From positions 1-64,000 of the forward strand of contig JAFXBF010000001.1 of assembly GCA_017516745.1 (NCBI GenBank): a stretch of 64,000 nt of DNA. The letters run 5' to 3'. The notes beneath the pieces are model-generated. The model was not told where the DNA came from, did no database searches, and saw nothing but the letters and a program-made list of their open reading frames with translations. Positions within the stretch are counted from its first letter, which is position 1. The number at the start of each line of letters is the position of its first letter. Below are positions 15,793-23,614 of the stretch, piece by piece. The DNA is from Clostridia bacterium. Its GTDB lineage: Bacteria; Bacillota; Clostridia; Oscillospirales; Acutalibacteraceae. Both the position numbers and the translations under genes were made by a program.

Positions 15793-16974
15793 ATGAACGG
15801 AATAGTTTTTTATATTGTAATCGCTTTGCTGACGGTTTTCAGAACGCTGTTCGGCTTTGATGTAAATATCCCGTATGACAAGCTGCCGATTGATTTTGCG
15901 GTGGAAAGTGTCAGCGATATTTTCGTTCCTGCCGATGAAAACGCCAATGTCAGCGAATACCCGACAATCATTAAGCTTCGTCACCAGAAAAACGAGGCAG
16001 ATAACGGCAAGCTGTTTGCAGCCTTTGAAAAATGGGGTGATACATACCCCGTTTTTGAAAGCACGGACGATGCAAAAACCTGGCACTATGTCACCACGGT
16101 AAAGGACAACCTCAACACGGGCTACTGGAACGAGTGGATGCCATTCCTCTACGAATTGCCTGCGGATATAGGCGAATTTGAAAAGGGTACAATCATCCTT
16201 GCCGCAACCTCAATTTACGGCGAGGGTGTTACCGACAGCACGATTACCCTCTATTCAAGCACAGACCTTTGCAGGTCGTTCAACGCCTTCTGCAATGTTG
16301 ATAAGGCAGGCGGCACGGATTGGGGCGTTTGGGAGCCGTACCTGATTTATGAAGAGGAAACGGGCAGGCTTTTCTGCTTCTATTCCGATGATTCCGACCC
16401 CGAGCATTCACAGAAGCTCGTATATAAATACACAACCGACCTTGTCAACTGGAGTGAAAAGAAAGAGTGCGTTGCCTGCGATGACCCGAATCTTCGCCCG
16501 GGTATGGTAACGGTTACAAAAATGGGCAACGGCAAATACTTTATGGCGTATGAAATGTTCAACCTGCCCGGTGTTACGGTTTATTGCAAAACAAGCACAT
16601 CACTTGACGATTGGGGAGATGTTTCCGATTACGGCAAACCGATATCCGCCACAGGCAAGCGCCTGGGCTCATCACCCTATGCCGCATGGACTCCTGCCGG
16701 CGGTGAATGCGGAACGCTTGTAGTGGTCGGACACCATATGGCAAAGGGTGAAAGTCCAACGGGCTCGGATATGTTTCTGAGCTTTGATTACGGTAAAACC
16801 TTTGTGCCCGTCGATAATCCCTTGCCTTATTCACACGACCCGTATGAGCGCTGCGGCTACAGCCCTGCATTGTTCTTCTCCGAAGACGGCTCAACGCTTT
16901 ACTACGCAAACAATCTGCCGTGCTACGCCTCGACCTATAAAATATCCGTTGCAAAAATTAAAATAGGTGAATAA
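15793..16974 (+). CDS. Secreted sialidase-like/BNR beta-propeller protein
   Basis: 393 aa from ATG 15793, which has GAGGGAAG five bases upstream. An N-terminal hydrophobic segment (residues 3-18) is a signal peptide or anchor. The rest reads as a beta-propeller: repeated Asp-box-like turns occur at 'ESTDDAKTWHYV', 'YSSTDLCRSF', 'SFDYGKTFVPV' and 'FFSEDGSTLYY', each near S/T-x-D-x-G/A-x-x-W/F. Such folds occur in sialidases and in exo-acting glycosidases of gut bacteria. The canonical sialidase Arg triad cannot be confirmed by eye, so substrate is open. Own promoter and bidirectional terminator; no operon partner. Probably acts on host or plant glycans outside the cell (inference). Confidence 0.75.
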   Translation: MNGIVFYIVIALLTVFRTLFGFDVNIPYDKLPIDFAVESVSDIFVPADENANVSEYPTIIKLRHQKNEADNGKLFAAFEKWGDTYPVFESTDDAKTWHYVTTVKDNLNTGYWNEWMPFLYELPADIGEFEKGTIILAATSIYGEGVTDSTITLYSSTDLCRSFNAFCNVDKAGGTDWGVWEPYLIYEEETGRLFCFYSDDSDPEHSQKLVYKYTTDLVNWSEKKECVACDDPNLRPGMVTVTKMGNGKYFMAYEMFNLPGVTVYCKTSTSLDDWGDVSDYGKPISATGKRLGSSPYAAWTPAGGECGTLVVVGHHMAKGESPTGSDMFLSFDYGKTFVPVDNPLPYSHDPYERCGYSPALFFSEDGSTLYYANNLPCYASTYKISVAKIKIGE

Positions 16975-16977
16975 ACC

Positions 16978-17013
16978 AACGCCCCGTATCACTCAGGATT
17001 ACGGGGCGTTTTA
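16978..17013. terminator. Bidirectional terminator between BNR gene and hepT
   Basis: AACGCCCCGTA / TACGGGGCGTT, an 11-bp perfect stem with an 11-base loop, TTTT on the plus side. Convergent genes on both sides. Confidence 0.85.
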
Positions 17014-17024
17014 TGTGCTTTTAG

Positions 17025-17366
17025 TTATATGATTTTTTGGCAGAATTCACGCAACAAGTCAACACTTTTGTGTGAAGTTTCCCAAAGTATTTCTTCGTCT
17101 ATGTGACCGTATTCATGAGCCACAATGTTCCTCATTCCTCTTATGGCACGCCAAGGAATGTTGCTGTGTTCTTCTTTGAAATCATCTGTGAGCTTTATTG
17201 AAAGTTCGCCGATTTGGAGCAAACACAACGCTATTGAATTGCGGTACACGGAGTTGTTGCGGAATTCATCATAAGAATCCTTGAACAAATTATGTGCTTG
17301 GGTAATGTCATCACAATATTGCAAGATTTTTTTGACAAGATATGTGTCTCTGTTTTTATCCGGCAT
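17025..17366 (-). CDS. hepT: HepT-like HEPN toxin (RNase)
   Basis: 113 aa, all-alpha HEPN domain of the DUF86/HepT type. The signature R-x4-H-x-Y is present as Arg79-Asn-Ile-Val-Ala-His84-Glu-Tyr86. Arg and His are the RNase active site, and in the characterised Shewanella pair the Tyr of this motif is the residue AMPylated by the partner. Partner MntA-like gene is directly upstream with an 11-base overlap, so the two are translationally coupled. All key residues look intact, so an active toxin-antitoxin module is likely. RNA cleavage here is inferred from family. Confidence 0.88.
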   Translation of the reverse strand: MPDKNRDTYLVKKILQYCDDITQAHNLFKDSYDEFRNNSVYRNSIALCLLQIGELSIKLTDDFKEEHSNIPWRAIRGMRNIVAHEYGHIDEEILWETSHKSVDLLREFCQKII

Positions 17367-17658
17367 AAATCATAATCTCCTCATTCGCAATTTTGCTTAA
17401 AAACTCATTGTCAAGACTGCCGGTTGTAAGTAAATCCAGCTTTTTGTTGAATTTTTCTTCAAGGTCACAGTACATTTCACCGAGTGTGAAAAAATCAAGG
17501 ACTTTACCTTTTTCTATCCGCAGGTCAAGGTCGCTGGTTGCGGTTGCTTCGCCACGTGCATAAGAGCCGAAAAGATAAACACTCTGTACGCCGTAATGAG
17601 TTGCTATAGGAACAATAATGTTTCTGATTTCATCAATCGTGTAAATCTTATCTGACAC
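17356..17658 (-). CDS. mntA: MntA-like minimal nucleotidyltransferase antitoxin
   Basis: 100 aa, the whole protein being a minimal nucleotidyltransferase domain. The motif GSYARGEATATSDLDL holds Gly31-Ser32 and the metal-binding Asp43 and Asp45; the third acidic residue is Asp75 in KKLDLL. In the best-studied pair MntA poly-AMPylates a Tyr of HepT and so neutralises it. Start is GTG with AAAGGAGG nine bases upstream. It precedes and overlaps hepT by 11 bases, the common antitoxin-first order. Related MNT proteins can be resistance nucleotidyltransferases, but the adjacent HEPN gene argues for antitoxin. Confidence 0.88.
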   Translation of the reverse strand: MSDKIYTIDEIRNIIVPIATHYGVQSVYLFGSYARGEATATSDLDLRIEKGKVLDFFTLGEMYCDLEEKFNKKLDLLTTGSLDNEFLSKIANEEIMIYAG

Positions 17659-17771
17659 AGAGCATTCCTCCTTTAAGATAATTATATCCTAATACCTGTA
17701 AAAAATCAAGTGACAGCAGAAATCATCTTGCGTAAACCTACAGTGTCAATTGAGAATAATCATTATGACTA

Positions 17772-17798
17772 TTGACTTGAAACGCACTTTGATATAAA
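17772..17798 (+). promoter_or_regulatory. Possible promoter of CLC gene
   Basis: TTGACT (17772-17777) and TATAAA (17793-17798) with a slightly short 15-bp spacer, 37 bases before the ATG. Confidence 0.45.
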
Positions 17799-17834
17799 AT
17801 ATCCGTCGTTTGGATTAAAGGTAGGAACGAAAAA

Positions 17835-19043
17835 ATGAAATCTGCTTTGTTTGAAAAAAAGACAATTGATATACAGCGTAAGCGCATTACGGTGGCTTTT
17901 GTTTGGGTTGCTTCTGCCGCCGTGATAGGTCTGCTTTGCGGCCTTATAGGTGCGGCTTTTGCCAAGAGTATCGGCTTTGTAACTTATCTGCGTGAAAGCA
18001 ACAGCTTTCTTATTTGGCTTTTGCCGCTTGGCGGTCTTGCTTCGGCAGGAATTTATAAGCTGACCAAAACCGAGGGTATCGGCACGGACAGAGTGCTTGA
18101 AAGCGAAAGAGGCGAGGCGAAGGTTCCGCTTGTTCTCCTGCCCGTAATTTTTGTTGCCTCCTGCATAACCCATCTTTTCGGCGGCTCGGCAGGCAAAGAG
18201 GGCGCAGCGTTACAGTTGGGTGCAGCAATTGCACGAATTGTTTCACGCTTTTCAAAAATTGACAGCCGTGTGCTTACCGCTTGCGGTATGGCAGGCCTTT
18301 TTTCTGCTGTTTTCGGCACACCCGTGGGTGCGTGTGTTTTTGCCGCAGAGGTTGCTATTGTCGGCAGAGTAAGCGTGCGTTCAATTCTGCCCGCTTTCAC
18401 TTCAAGTATTGTTGCACATATTATTTCCGTTGCGCTTGATGTTGCACCCGAGCGGTTTGTTATGGGTCTTGTGCCCGATTTCGGTGTCGGCGTTTTGTGC
18501 AGGGTGCTTGCTGTTACTGCTGCTGTCGGCTTTGCAAGCTTTGTTTTCTGCAATCTTCTTCACGGCGGTGAACATCTTTTTCAGAAAATATTCAAAAATC
18601 CCTTTGTCAGAATTGCTGTCGGCGGCTGTGTGCTTGTTGTGCTCACCCTCATTTTCGGTATGGATTACAACGGCGGCGGTATGACCGTAATCGAGCGTAT
18701 TTTTGATGAATACTATGTAAGACCCGAGGCATTTCTGCTCAAAATTATTTTCACCGTAATTACCGTTGCGGCAGGCTATAAAGGCGGCGAAATTGTTCCG
18801 TCGTTTTTTATCGGCGCATCGCTCGGTGCGGTTTTGTCGCCGATAATCGGGCTGCCTGTCGGCTTCGGTGCCGCTCTGGGTATGACTGCGTTTTTCAGCG
18901 GCGTTACCAACTGTCCGCTTGCGGCGGCGGTTATGAGCGTTGAACTCTTCGGCGAAAAGGGCTTTGTTTTCTTCTTTGCCGCTTCGCTTGTTGCAAAAGC
19001 AGTTTCGGGCAAAATAAGCCTTTATCATAAACAGATAGTGTAA
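17835..19043 (+). CDS. CLC-family chloride channel or Cl-/H+ antiporter
   Basis: 402 aa, about ten to twelve hydrophobic segments. The conserved CLC motif G-K/R-E-G-P occurs as 'GGSAGKEGAALQLG', keeping the gating glutamate but with Ala for Pro. The later selectivity region 'GGEIVPSFFIGASLG' corresponds to GxFxP. The GSGIP motif of classic CLCs is replaced by 'KTEGIGTDRV'. No C-terminal CBS domains. It should move Cl- or a similar anion across the membrane, and the retained Glu suggests proton coupling. Fluoride-type CLCs were considered, but no fluoride riboswitch is seen upstream. AGGTAGG is the RBS. A single-gene unit with a terminator at 19054-19098. Confidence 0.85.
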   Translation: MKSALFEKKTIDIQRKRITVAFVWVASAAVIGLLCGLIGAAFAKSIGFVTYLRESNSFLIWLLPLGGLASAGIYKLTKTEGIGTDRVLESERGEAKVPLVLLPVIFVASCITHLFGGSAGKEGAALQLGAAIARIVSRFSKIDSRVLTACGMAGLFSAVFGTPVGACVFAAEVAIVGRVSVRSILPAFTSSIVAHIISVALDVAPERFVMGLVPDFGVGVLCRVLAVTAAVGFASFVFCNLLHGGEHLFQKIFKNPFVRIAVGGCVLVVLTLIFGMDYNGGGMTVIERIFDEYYVRPEAFLLKIIFTVITVAAGYKGGEIVPSFFIGASLGAVLSPIIGLPVGFGAALGMTAFFSGVTNCPLAAAVMSVELFGEKGFVFFFAASLVAKAVSGKISLYHKQIV

Positions 19044-19053
19044 CAAAAAACAT

Positions 19054-19098
19054 AAAACAGCCACTCTGTGAGCATAACGCTTCCGGAGTGGCTGTTTT
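19054..19098. terminator. Bidirectional terminator between CLC and C39 genes
   Basis: A 13-bp perfect stem AAAACAGCCACTC / GAGTGGCTGTTTT with a 19-base loop. Both ends give U-tracts and the genes converge. Confidence 0.85.
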
Positions 19099-19106
19099 GG
19101 AAATAT

Positions 19107-20063
19107 TTAATTGTACCACACAATTTTGTGCAGATAGGGGAATTCCGTAAAGAATTGTCCAAGGTTTGTTCTGCTTGCCGTGCCCGGGTCGTTGATTTTA
19201 AATGCCGTAGGCTTCAAGGTGCTTGCGCCCGTGTAACCCGTTACAACAACCCAGTGCTGGCTGCCGTTTGCCTTCTTTGCACCAACTATTACAGGCTTGC
19301 CCTGTGCTAACAAGTTGTAGATTGTCTGCATATAGTTTGTGAAATTTGTGGTTGCCGAATAGTTATTCGGCCAGTAAAGCGAACCGCCCGAAGAATAGCT
19401 CAGCCTGCTTTCCATCGTGTCGGGATAAACCGTTTTACCCGTGCGGTAGCTTTCCGTCATTGCAAGTGCCGTGGTAGTACACCCAATCTGACCGATGGTG
19501 TATTTTGTTGAGCCTATTTTCTTGTTTGCCCAGCGTGAGTCGGTCTGCTTGTAGTCGGGCACTTTAAGCGAAATTGCCTTGTAGCTGTTTTGTGTGCCCG
19601 TTACAAGATATTTACTGCTTACCCAACCCGTGCGTATGCCGTGGTAAATAATTCTGCTCCAGTCACCCGAGGTGGAAATTACCGTTACCCTCGTACCGCT
19701 TGCAAGCGAATTTATTATCGTTCCGCCTGCACTGCTTCTTACATTAAGCCCGCCCGATGTGGTCTTAACCGTTGCAGGGTAGCTGTTGAGCAGTGCCTTG
19801 ATAAAGTCAGCCGAGGAATAACCGTATCTGCCGGCAGCATATTCAACCTTGTACCAACCGTTTTCAAGTGAAATCAGGTTGACGTAGCTGTCCTTTTGCA
19901 GGCTTGAAACAATATTGCCGCCTGCACTGCTTCTTACATTCAGGTTGCCCGATGCGGTAGAAACCCTGCCTGCCATCGGGTAGCTTTCCTTTGCAGAAGC
20001 AAAGAACGTACAAAAACTTAAGATTACCGCCGCACACAGTACGGCGCTTATACTTCGTCGCAT
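19107..20063 (-). CDS. Secreted protein with two SH3b domains and C39-like peptidase domain
   Basis: 318 aa from ATG 20063, chosen because GAAAGAGGAAC precedes it and a normal signal peptide then starts (MRRSISAVLCAAVILSF, cleavage near ASA-KE). Two bacterial SH3 domains follow (about 38-95 and 98-160), each with the GNLNVRSSAGG / GGLNVRSSAGG signature; these usually bind peptidoglycan. The C-terminal 150 residues resemble Peptidase_C39_2: Cys in IGQIGCTTTALAM, His in SQHWVVVTGY and Asp/Asn in INDPG form the papain-like triad. It probably acts in the cell wall, on peptidoglycan stem peptides or peptide substrates (inference). Stands alone, divergent from addB, convergent with the CLC gene. 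Confidence 0.85.
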   Translation of the reverse strand: MRRSISAVLCAAVILSFCTFFASAKESYPMAGRVSTASGNLNVRSSAGGNIVSSLQKDSYVNLISLENGWYKVEYAAGRYGYSSADFIKALLNSYPATVKTTSGGLNVRSSAGGTIINSLASGTRVTVISTSGDWSRIIYHGIRTGWVSSKYLVTGTQNSYKAISLKVPDYKQTDSRWANKKIGSTKYTIGQIGCTTTALAMTESYRTGKTVYPDTMESRLSYSSGGSLYWPNNYSATTNFTNYMQTIYNLLAQGKPVIVGAKKANGSQHWVVVTGYTGASTLKPTAFKINDPGTASRTNLGQFFTEFPYLHKIVWYN

Positions 20064-20209
20064 ATAGTTCCTCTTTCTTTTTTGTTGTTTAGGGTGCCTT
20101 TGAATTTTCATCAAGCGCCCAATGTGTCGAAAAAACAGTTCTTTGCCATTTTAACACAGGTGAAGTCCCAAATTCACCCCTCAAAATATGGTAAAAACGA
20201 AATCGGCAA

Positions 20210-20238
20210 TTGATTAACGGTCGCAATTATGGTATTAT
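20210..20238 (+). promoter_or_regulatory. Promoter of addBA
   Basis: TTGATT (20210-20215), 17-bp spacer, TATTAT (20233-20238), about 26 bases before the addB start. Confidence 0.6.
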
Positions 20239-20263
20239 GTTATCAACAAAAACAGGAGAAACA

Positions 20264-23200
20264 ATGATGCTAAAACTCGTTCTCGGCAGAATCAACAGCG
20301 GTAAAACAACATATATACAGACCCTCATCAAGGACTGCGTGCGCAAGGGGGAGAGCAGAGCTGTTCTGCTTGTGCCCGAGCAGTTTTCATTTGAAAGCGA
20401 AAAGCGTATGATACGCCTTCTCGGCGAAAAGGCAGCCCTTGAGGTGGAGGTCTGCGGTTTTTCACGCCTTGCGCAGAACATTGTCGGCGAAAACCAACCG
20501 CTTCGCAGGCTCGATGATGCAGGTATGATTGCGCTTATGAGCACCGCACTTGAACAGACTGCGGATAAGCTGAGCGTTTACGGCAAATATGCCAAAAGCA
20601 CGGCTGTTATCTCCGAAATGCTTACCGTTTCAACCGAGCTCAAGCAGGGCGCTGTTACGCCTGAAATGCTCGAGAAATCTGCACGCAAGCTGCCCGACGG
20701 TATGCTGAAAAATAAGCTGATGGACCTTTCTCTTGTCACCTCTGCCTTTGATTCGCTTGTTGCGCAGAGCTTTTCGGACGAAAGAGATTTGCTGACAGTC
20801 CTTGCACACAAGCTCGAGGAAGAGCATTATTTCAAAAATGCAACCGTCTTTGTGGACGGCTTCAAGGGCTTTACCGCACAGGAAATCGAAATCCTTTCCC
20901 ATATTATTGCGCAGAGCAATGACACTTATATTTCCCTTTGTACCGATAAGATTTACGGTGACGAATACGATATTTCTCCCTTTGCCTGCGTGCGTGCAAC
21001 GGCAAGAAAGCTCATAGATACCGCAAAGAAAAGAAACGTTTCCGTGGGTCAGGTTACACCGCCCGAATTTGAGGGCAGGTACAAATCAAAAGCTATAGAA
21101 GCACTCGAAAAATCGCTTTATTCTTCAAAGCCGAAAGTTTATAACGGTGAGGCTGACGAGGTGTGTGTGTTCAGCGCAAAGACAGCTTACGAAGAATGCG
21201 ATTTTGTTGCGCTGACAATAAAAAAGCTCCTGCGTGAAGAAAACTACCGCTGCCGTGATATAGCGGTTATTTCACGCAGCGAGGGCAGCTATTCAAAGGT
21301 TTTGCGCTCCGCACTGAAAAAGCACGGCGTGCCCGTGTTTGAGGATAAGCGCAGACCTATGGCAGTCTGTCCGCCTGTTGTTGCTGCAAGGGCTTTGGTT
21401 GAAATTGCGGCAAGAGGAATTTCGAGCGATGCCGTTTTCCGTCTGCTCAAAACACAGCTTGCAGGTCTTGACACACAGCAGACAGGCGAGCTTGAAAACT
21501 ATGTCTATCTCTGGCGTATTGACGGCTCAAAGTGGCTCGGTGAATGGGTTGCAAATCCGTCGGGTCTCGGCTCGGGCGTTACCGCAAAGGATGCGCAGGT
21601 GCTTGAGAAACTCAACACACTCAGAGAAAAAAGCATTGCACCGCTTGTCAAATATATCAATGCAACCAAAATGGGAGAAACAGCCCGTGATATGGCGGCG
21701 GCACTTTACAACTGCCTTACCGAATACGGCGTGCAGGATAACCTGAAAACGCTCGCTGTTGCACTCGATGCAAACGGCGAAACAGCCGAAGCCGTTGAGC
21801 TGGGCAGAATATGGGATTCCCTTATGAATATGCTTGACCAGCTTGCAGGCGCTCTGGGTGATTTGAGAATAAACGCCTCAAGGTTTTACGAGCTCTTTAC
21901 TCTTGTACTCGGTGTACAGGATATGGGCGTAATACCTGCAGGTATTGACGAAATTATAATCGGCTCTGCCGATAGAATAAGGGTCAACCGTCCCCGTGCC
22001 GTGTTTGCGGTCGGCGTGAATGACGGCGTGTTCCCGAAAAAGCCTTCCTCGGGCAGGGTGCTCAACGAAGCCGACAGACGAACTCTCACCGATATCGGGC
22101 TTAATATTGTCGAGCCGTTTGAGTACGCCTTCCTTGAAGAAAGACATATTGCCTACAATGCGCTTTGCTGTGCCGATGAAAGGCTCTATGTTTCGTATTG
22201 CTCAACGGATTTCGGCGGCAACGAGTGTGCACCGTCCGAGCTGGTTGTCAAAGTCAAAGCCTGCCTGCCTGATTGCAAACAAACTGATATCAAGGCATAT
22301 TCTCCGCTTGAGCTTATCGAAAGCGAAGCATCTGCCTTCGAGCTTCTGGCGCTGAGCAGAAGCGAAAACAGTTCCCTTGGCAGTACGCTTGAACTTTGCT
22401 TTGAGGACAGGTCGGAGTATGCCGATAAAATAGAAGCACTTAACAGAATAGGAAAATCCGAGAATTTCAGAATTGAGGATGCTTACACCGCAACGAAATT
22501 CTTCGGCAACGATATCCACGCCTCTGCTACGAGAATTGAGGATTTCAACAAGTGTCCGTTTATGTTCTTCTGCCGTCACGGGCTCAAGCTTGGCGAGCTT
22601 AAGCGAGCAGAAATTGACAGCATGTTAAGCGGTACGGTTGTTCATTTTGTGCTCGAAAACCTTGTCGCAAAATTCGGCAAGGGTCTTGTTGAACTTAGTG
22701 AAGAACAGATAAAGAAAGAAATTGAAGAATTGCTCAATATCTTCCTTGAAGAAAATATGGGCGGTACGGGCGAAAAGGATGCACGCTTTGTGTATCTTTA
22801 TTCAAGGCTTGTCAGCTCCCTTTGCGTTGTTGCGGCAAGGCTTGTAAACGAAATGAAGCTCAGCGATTTTGAGCCTGCCGATTTTGAACTGCAGATAGGC
22901 AGCGATACGCCTGAAGTGCCTGCACTTGAAATCAATCTTCCCGACGGCGGCAAGGTAGTGCTAAACGGTAAGGTTGACCGTGTTGACGTGCTGAAAACCG
23001 AGGAGCAGACCTTTGTGCGTGTAATGGACTATAAGACGGGCTCAAAGAGCTTTAAGCTTGTCGATGTCCTTCACGGCCTTAATATGCAGATGCTTCTTTA
23101 TCTCTTTGCCATCAGAGCAAACGGTAAGGAACGCTACGGCAATGTTGTGCCTGCAGGTGTGCTTTATGTGCCTGCAAAGGGTAAGGGCGGAAGAATAAAC

Positions 23201-23614
23201 CATTCCGACTCCAAAGAAGATATATTGAATGCCGTTGTCAAAGAGGGAAGAATGACAGGTCTTGTTCTCGATGATGACAGGGTTATTCATTCAACCGACC
23301 GAGAGTGCACGGGCACCGTAATTGCAGGTAAAAGCGATATGGCGGAAAGCCTTATCAGCCTTGAAGCACTCGGTAAACTTGAGGATACCGTGCTTGATAT
23401 CGTGCGTGAAATGGGCACAAAGCTTCACAAAGGCTTTGTTGAACCGAAGCCTGTCAGCGGCGGCACATATTCTCTGCCGTGCGACTACTGCGCTTATGCG
23501 GATATCTGCCTGCGTGAAGAGGGTGCAGCCGTAAACGATTACCCGTCAATGAAGCACAAGGACTGTATAGAATTACTTATGAAGGAGGGGACAGAGGATG
23601 CCGAAATGGACTGA
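20264..23614 (+). CDS. addB: AddB subunit of ATP-dependent helicase-nuclease AddAB
   Basis: 1116 aa; AGGAGA at 20254-20259 fits ATG 20264 or the adjacent ATG 20267. The Walker A-like GRINSGKTTY is at the N-terminus. The C-terminal nuclease domain has 'VMDYKTGSKSFKL' and 'HGLNMQMLLYLFA'. The four cysteines of the 4Fe-4S staple are seen as one in 'NKCPFMFFCRHGL' (before the nuclease) and three in 'CDYCAYADIC' near the end. AddAB processes double-strand breaks from both strands and loads RecA at Chi sites; AddB supplies one nuclease and Chi recognition. Directly followed by addA with a 17-base overlap. Length and motifs are normal. Confidence 0.95.
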   Translation: MMLKLVLGRINSGKTTYIQTLIKDCVRKGESRAVLLVPEQFSFESEKRMIRLLGEKAALEVEVCGFSRLAQNIVGENQPLRRLDDAGMIALMSTALEQTADKLSVYGKYAKSTAVISEMLTVSTELKQGAVTPEMLEKSARKLPDGMLKNKLMDLSLVTSAFDSLVAQSFSDERDLLTVLAHKLEEEHYFKNATVFVDGFKGFTAQEIEILSHIIAQSNDTYISLCTDKIYGDEYDISPFACVRATARKLIDTAKKRNVSVGQVTPPEFEGRYKSKAIEALEKSLYSSKPKVYNGEADEVCVFSAKTAYEECDFVALTIKKLLREENYRCRDIAVISRSEGSYSKVLRSALKKHGVPVFEDKRRPMAVCPPVVAARALVEIAARGISSDAVFRLLKTQLAGLDTQQTGELENYVYLWRIDGSKWLGEWVANPSGLGSGVTAKDAQVLEKLNTLREKSIAPLVKYINATKMGETARDMAAALYNCLTEYGVQDNLKTLAVALDANGETAEAVELGRIWDSLMNMLDQLAGALGDLRINASRFYELFTLVLGVQDMGVIPAGIDEIIIGSADRIRVNRPRAVFAVGVNDGVFPKKPSSGRVLNEADRRTLTDIGLNIVEPFEYAFLEERHIAYNALCCADERLYVSYCSTDFGGNECAPSELVVKVKACLPDCKQTDIKAYSPLELIESEASAFELLALSRSENSSLGSTLELCFEDRSEYADKIEALNRIGKSENFRIEDAYTATKFFGNDIHASATRIEDFNKCPFMFFCRHGLKLGELKRAEIDSMLSGTVVHFVLENLVAKFGKGLVELSEEQIKKEIEELLNIFLEENMGGTGEKDARFVYLYSRLVSSLCVVAARLVNEMKLSDFEPADFELQIGSDTPEVPALEINLPDGGKVVLNGKVDRVDVLKTEEQTFVRVMDYKTGSKSFKLVDVLHGLNMQMLLYLFAIRANGKERYGNVVPAGVLYVPAKGKGGRINHSDSKEDILNAVVKEGRMTGLVLDDDRVIHSTDRECTGTVIAGKSDMAESLISLEALGKLEDTVLDIVREMGTKLHKGFVEPKPVSGGTYSLPCDYCAYADICLREEGAAVNDYPSMKHKDCIELLMKEGTEDAEMD

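Noticed and set aside
17659-17834. Possible fluoride riboswitch before the CLC gene
   Set aside because: No match by eye to the conserved GGNGATGG…ACCGCC-type pattern; only a promoter and an RBS are visible.
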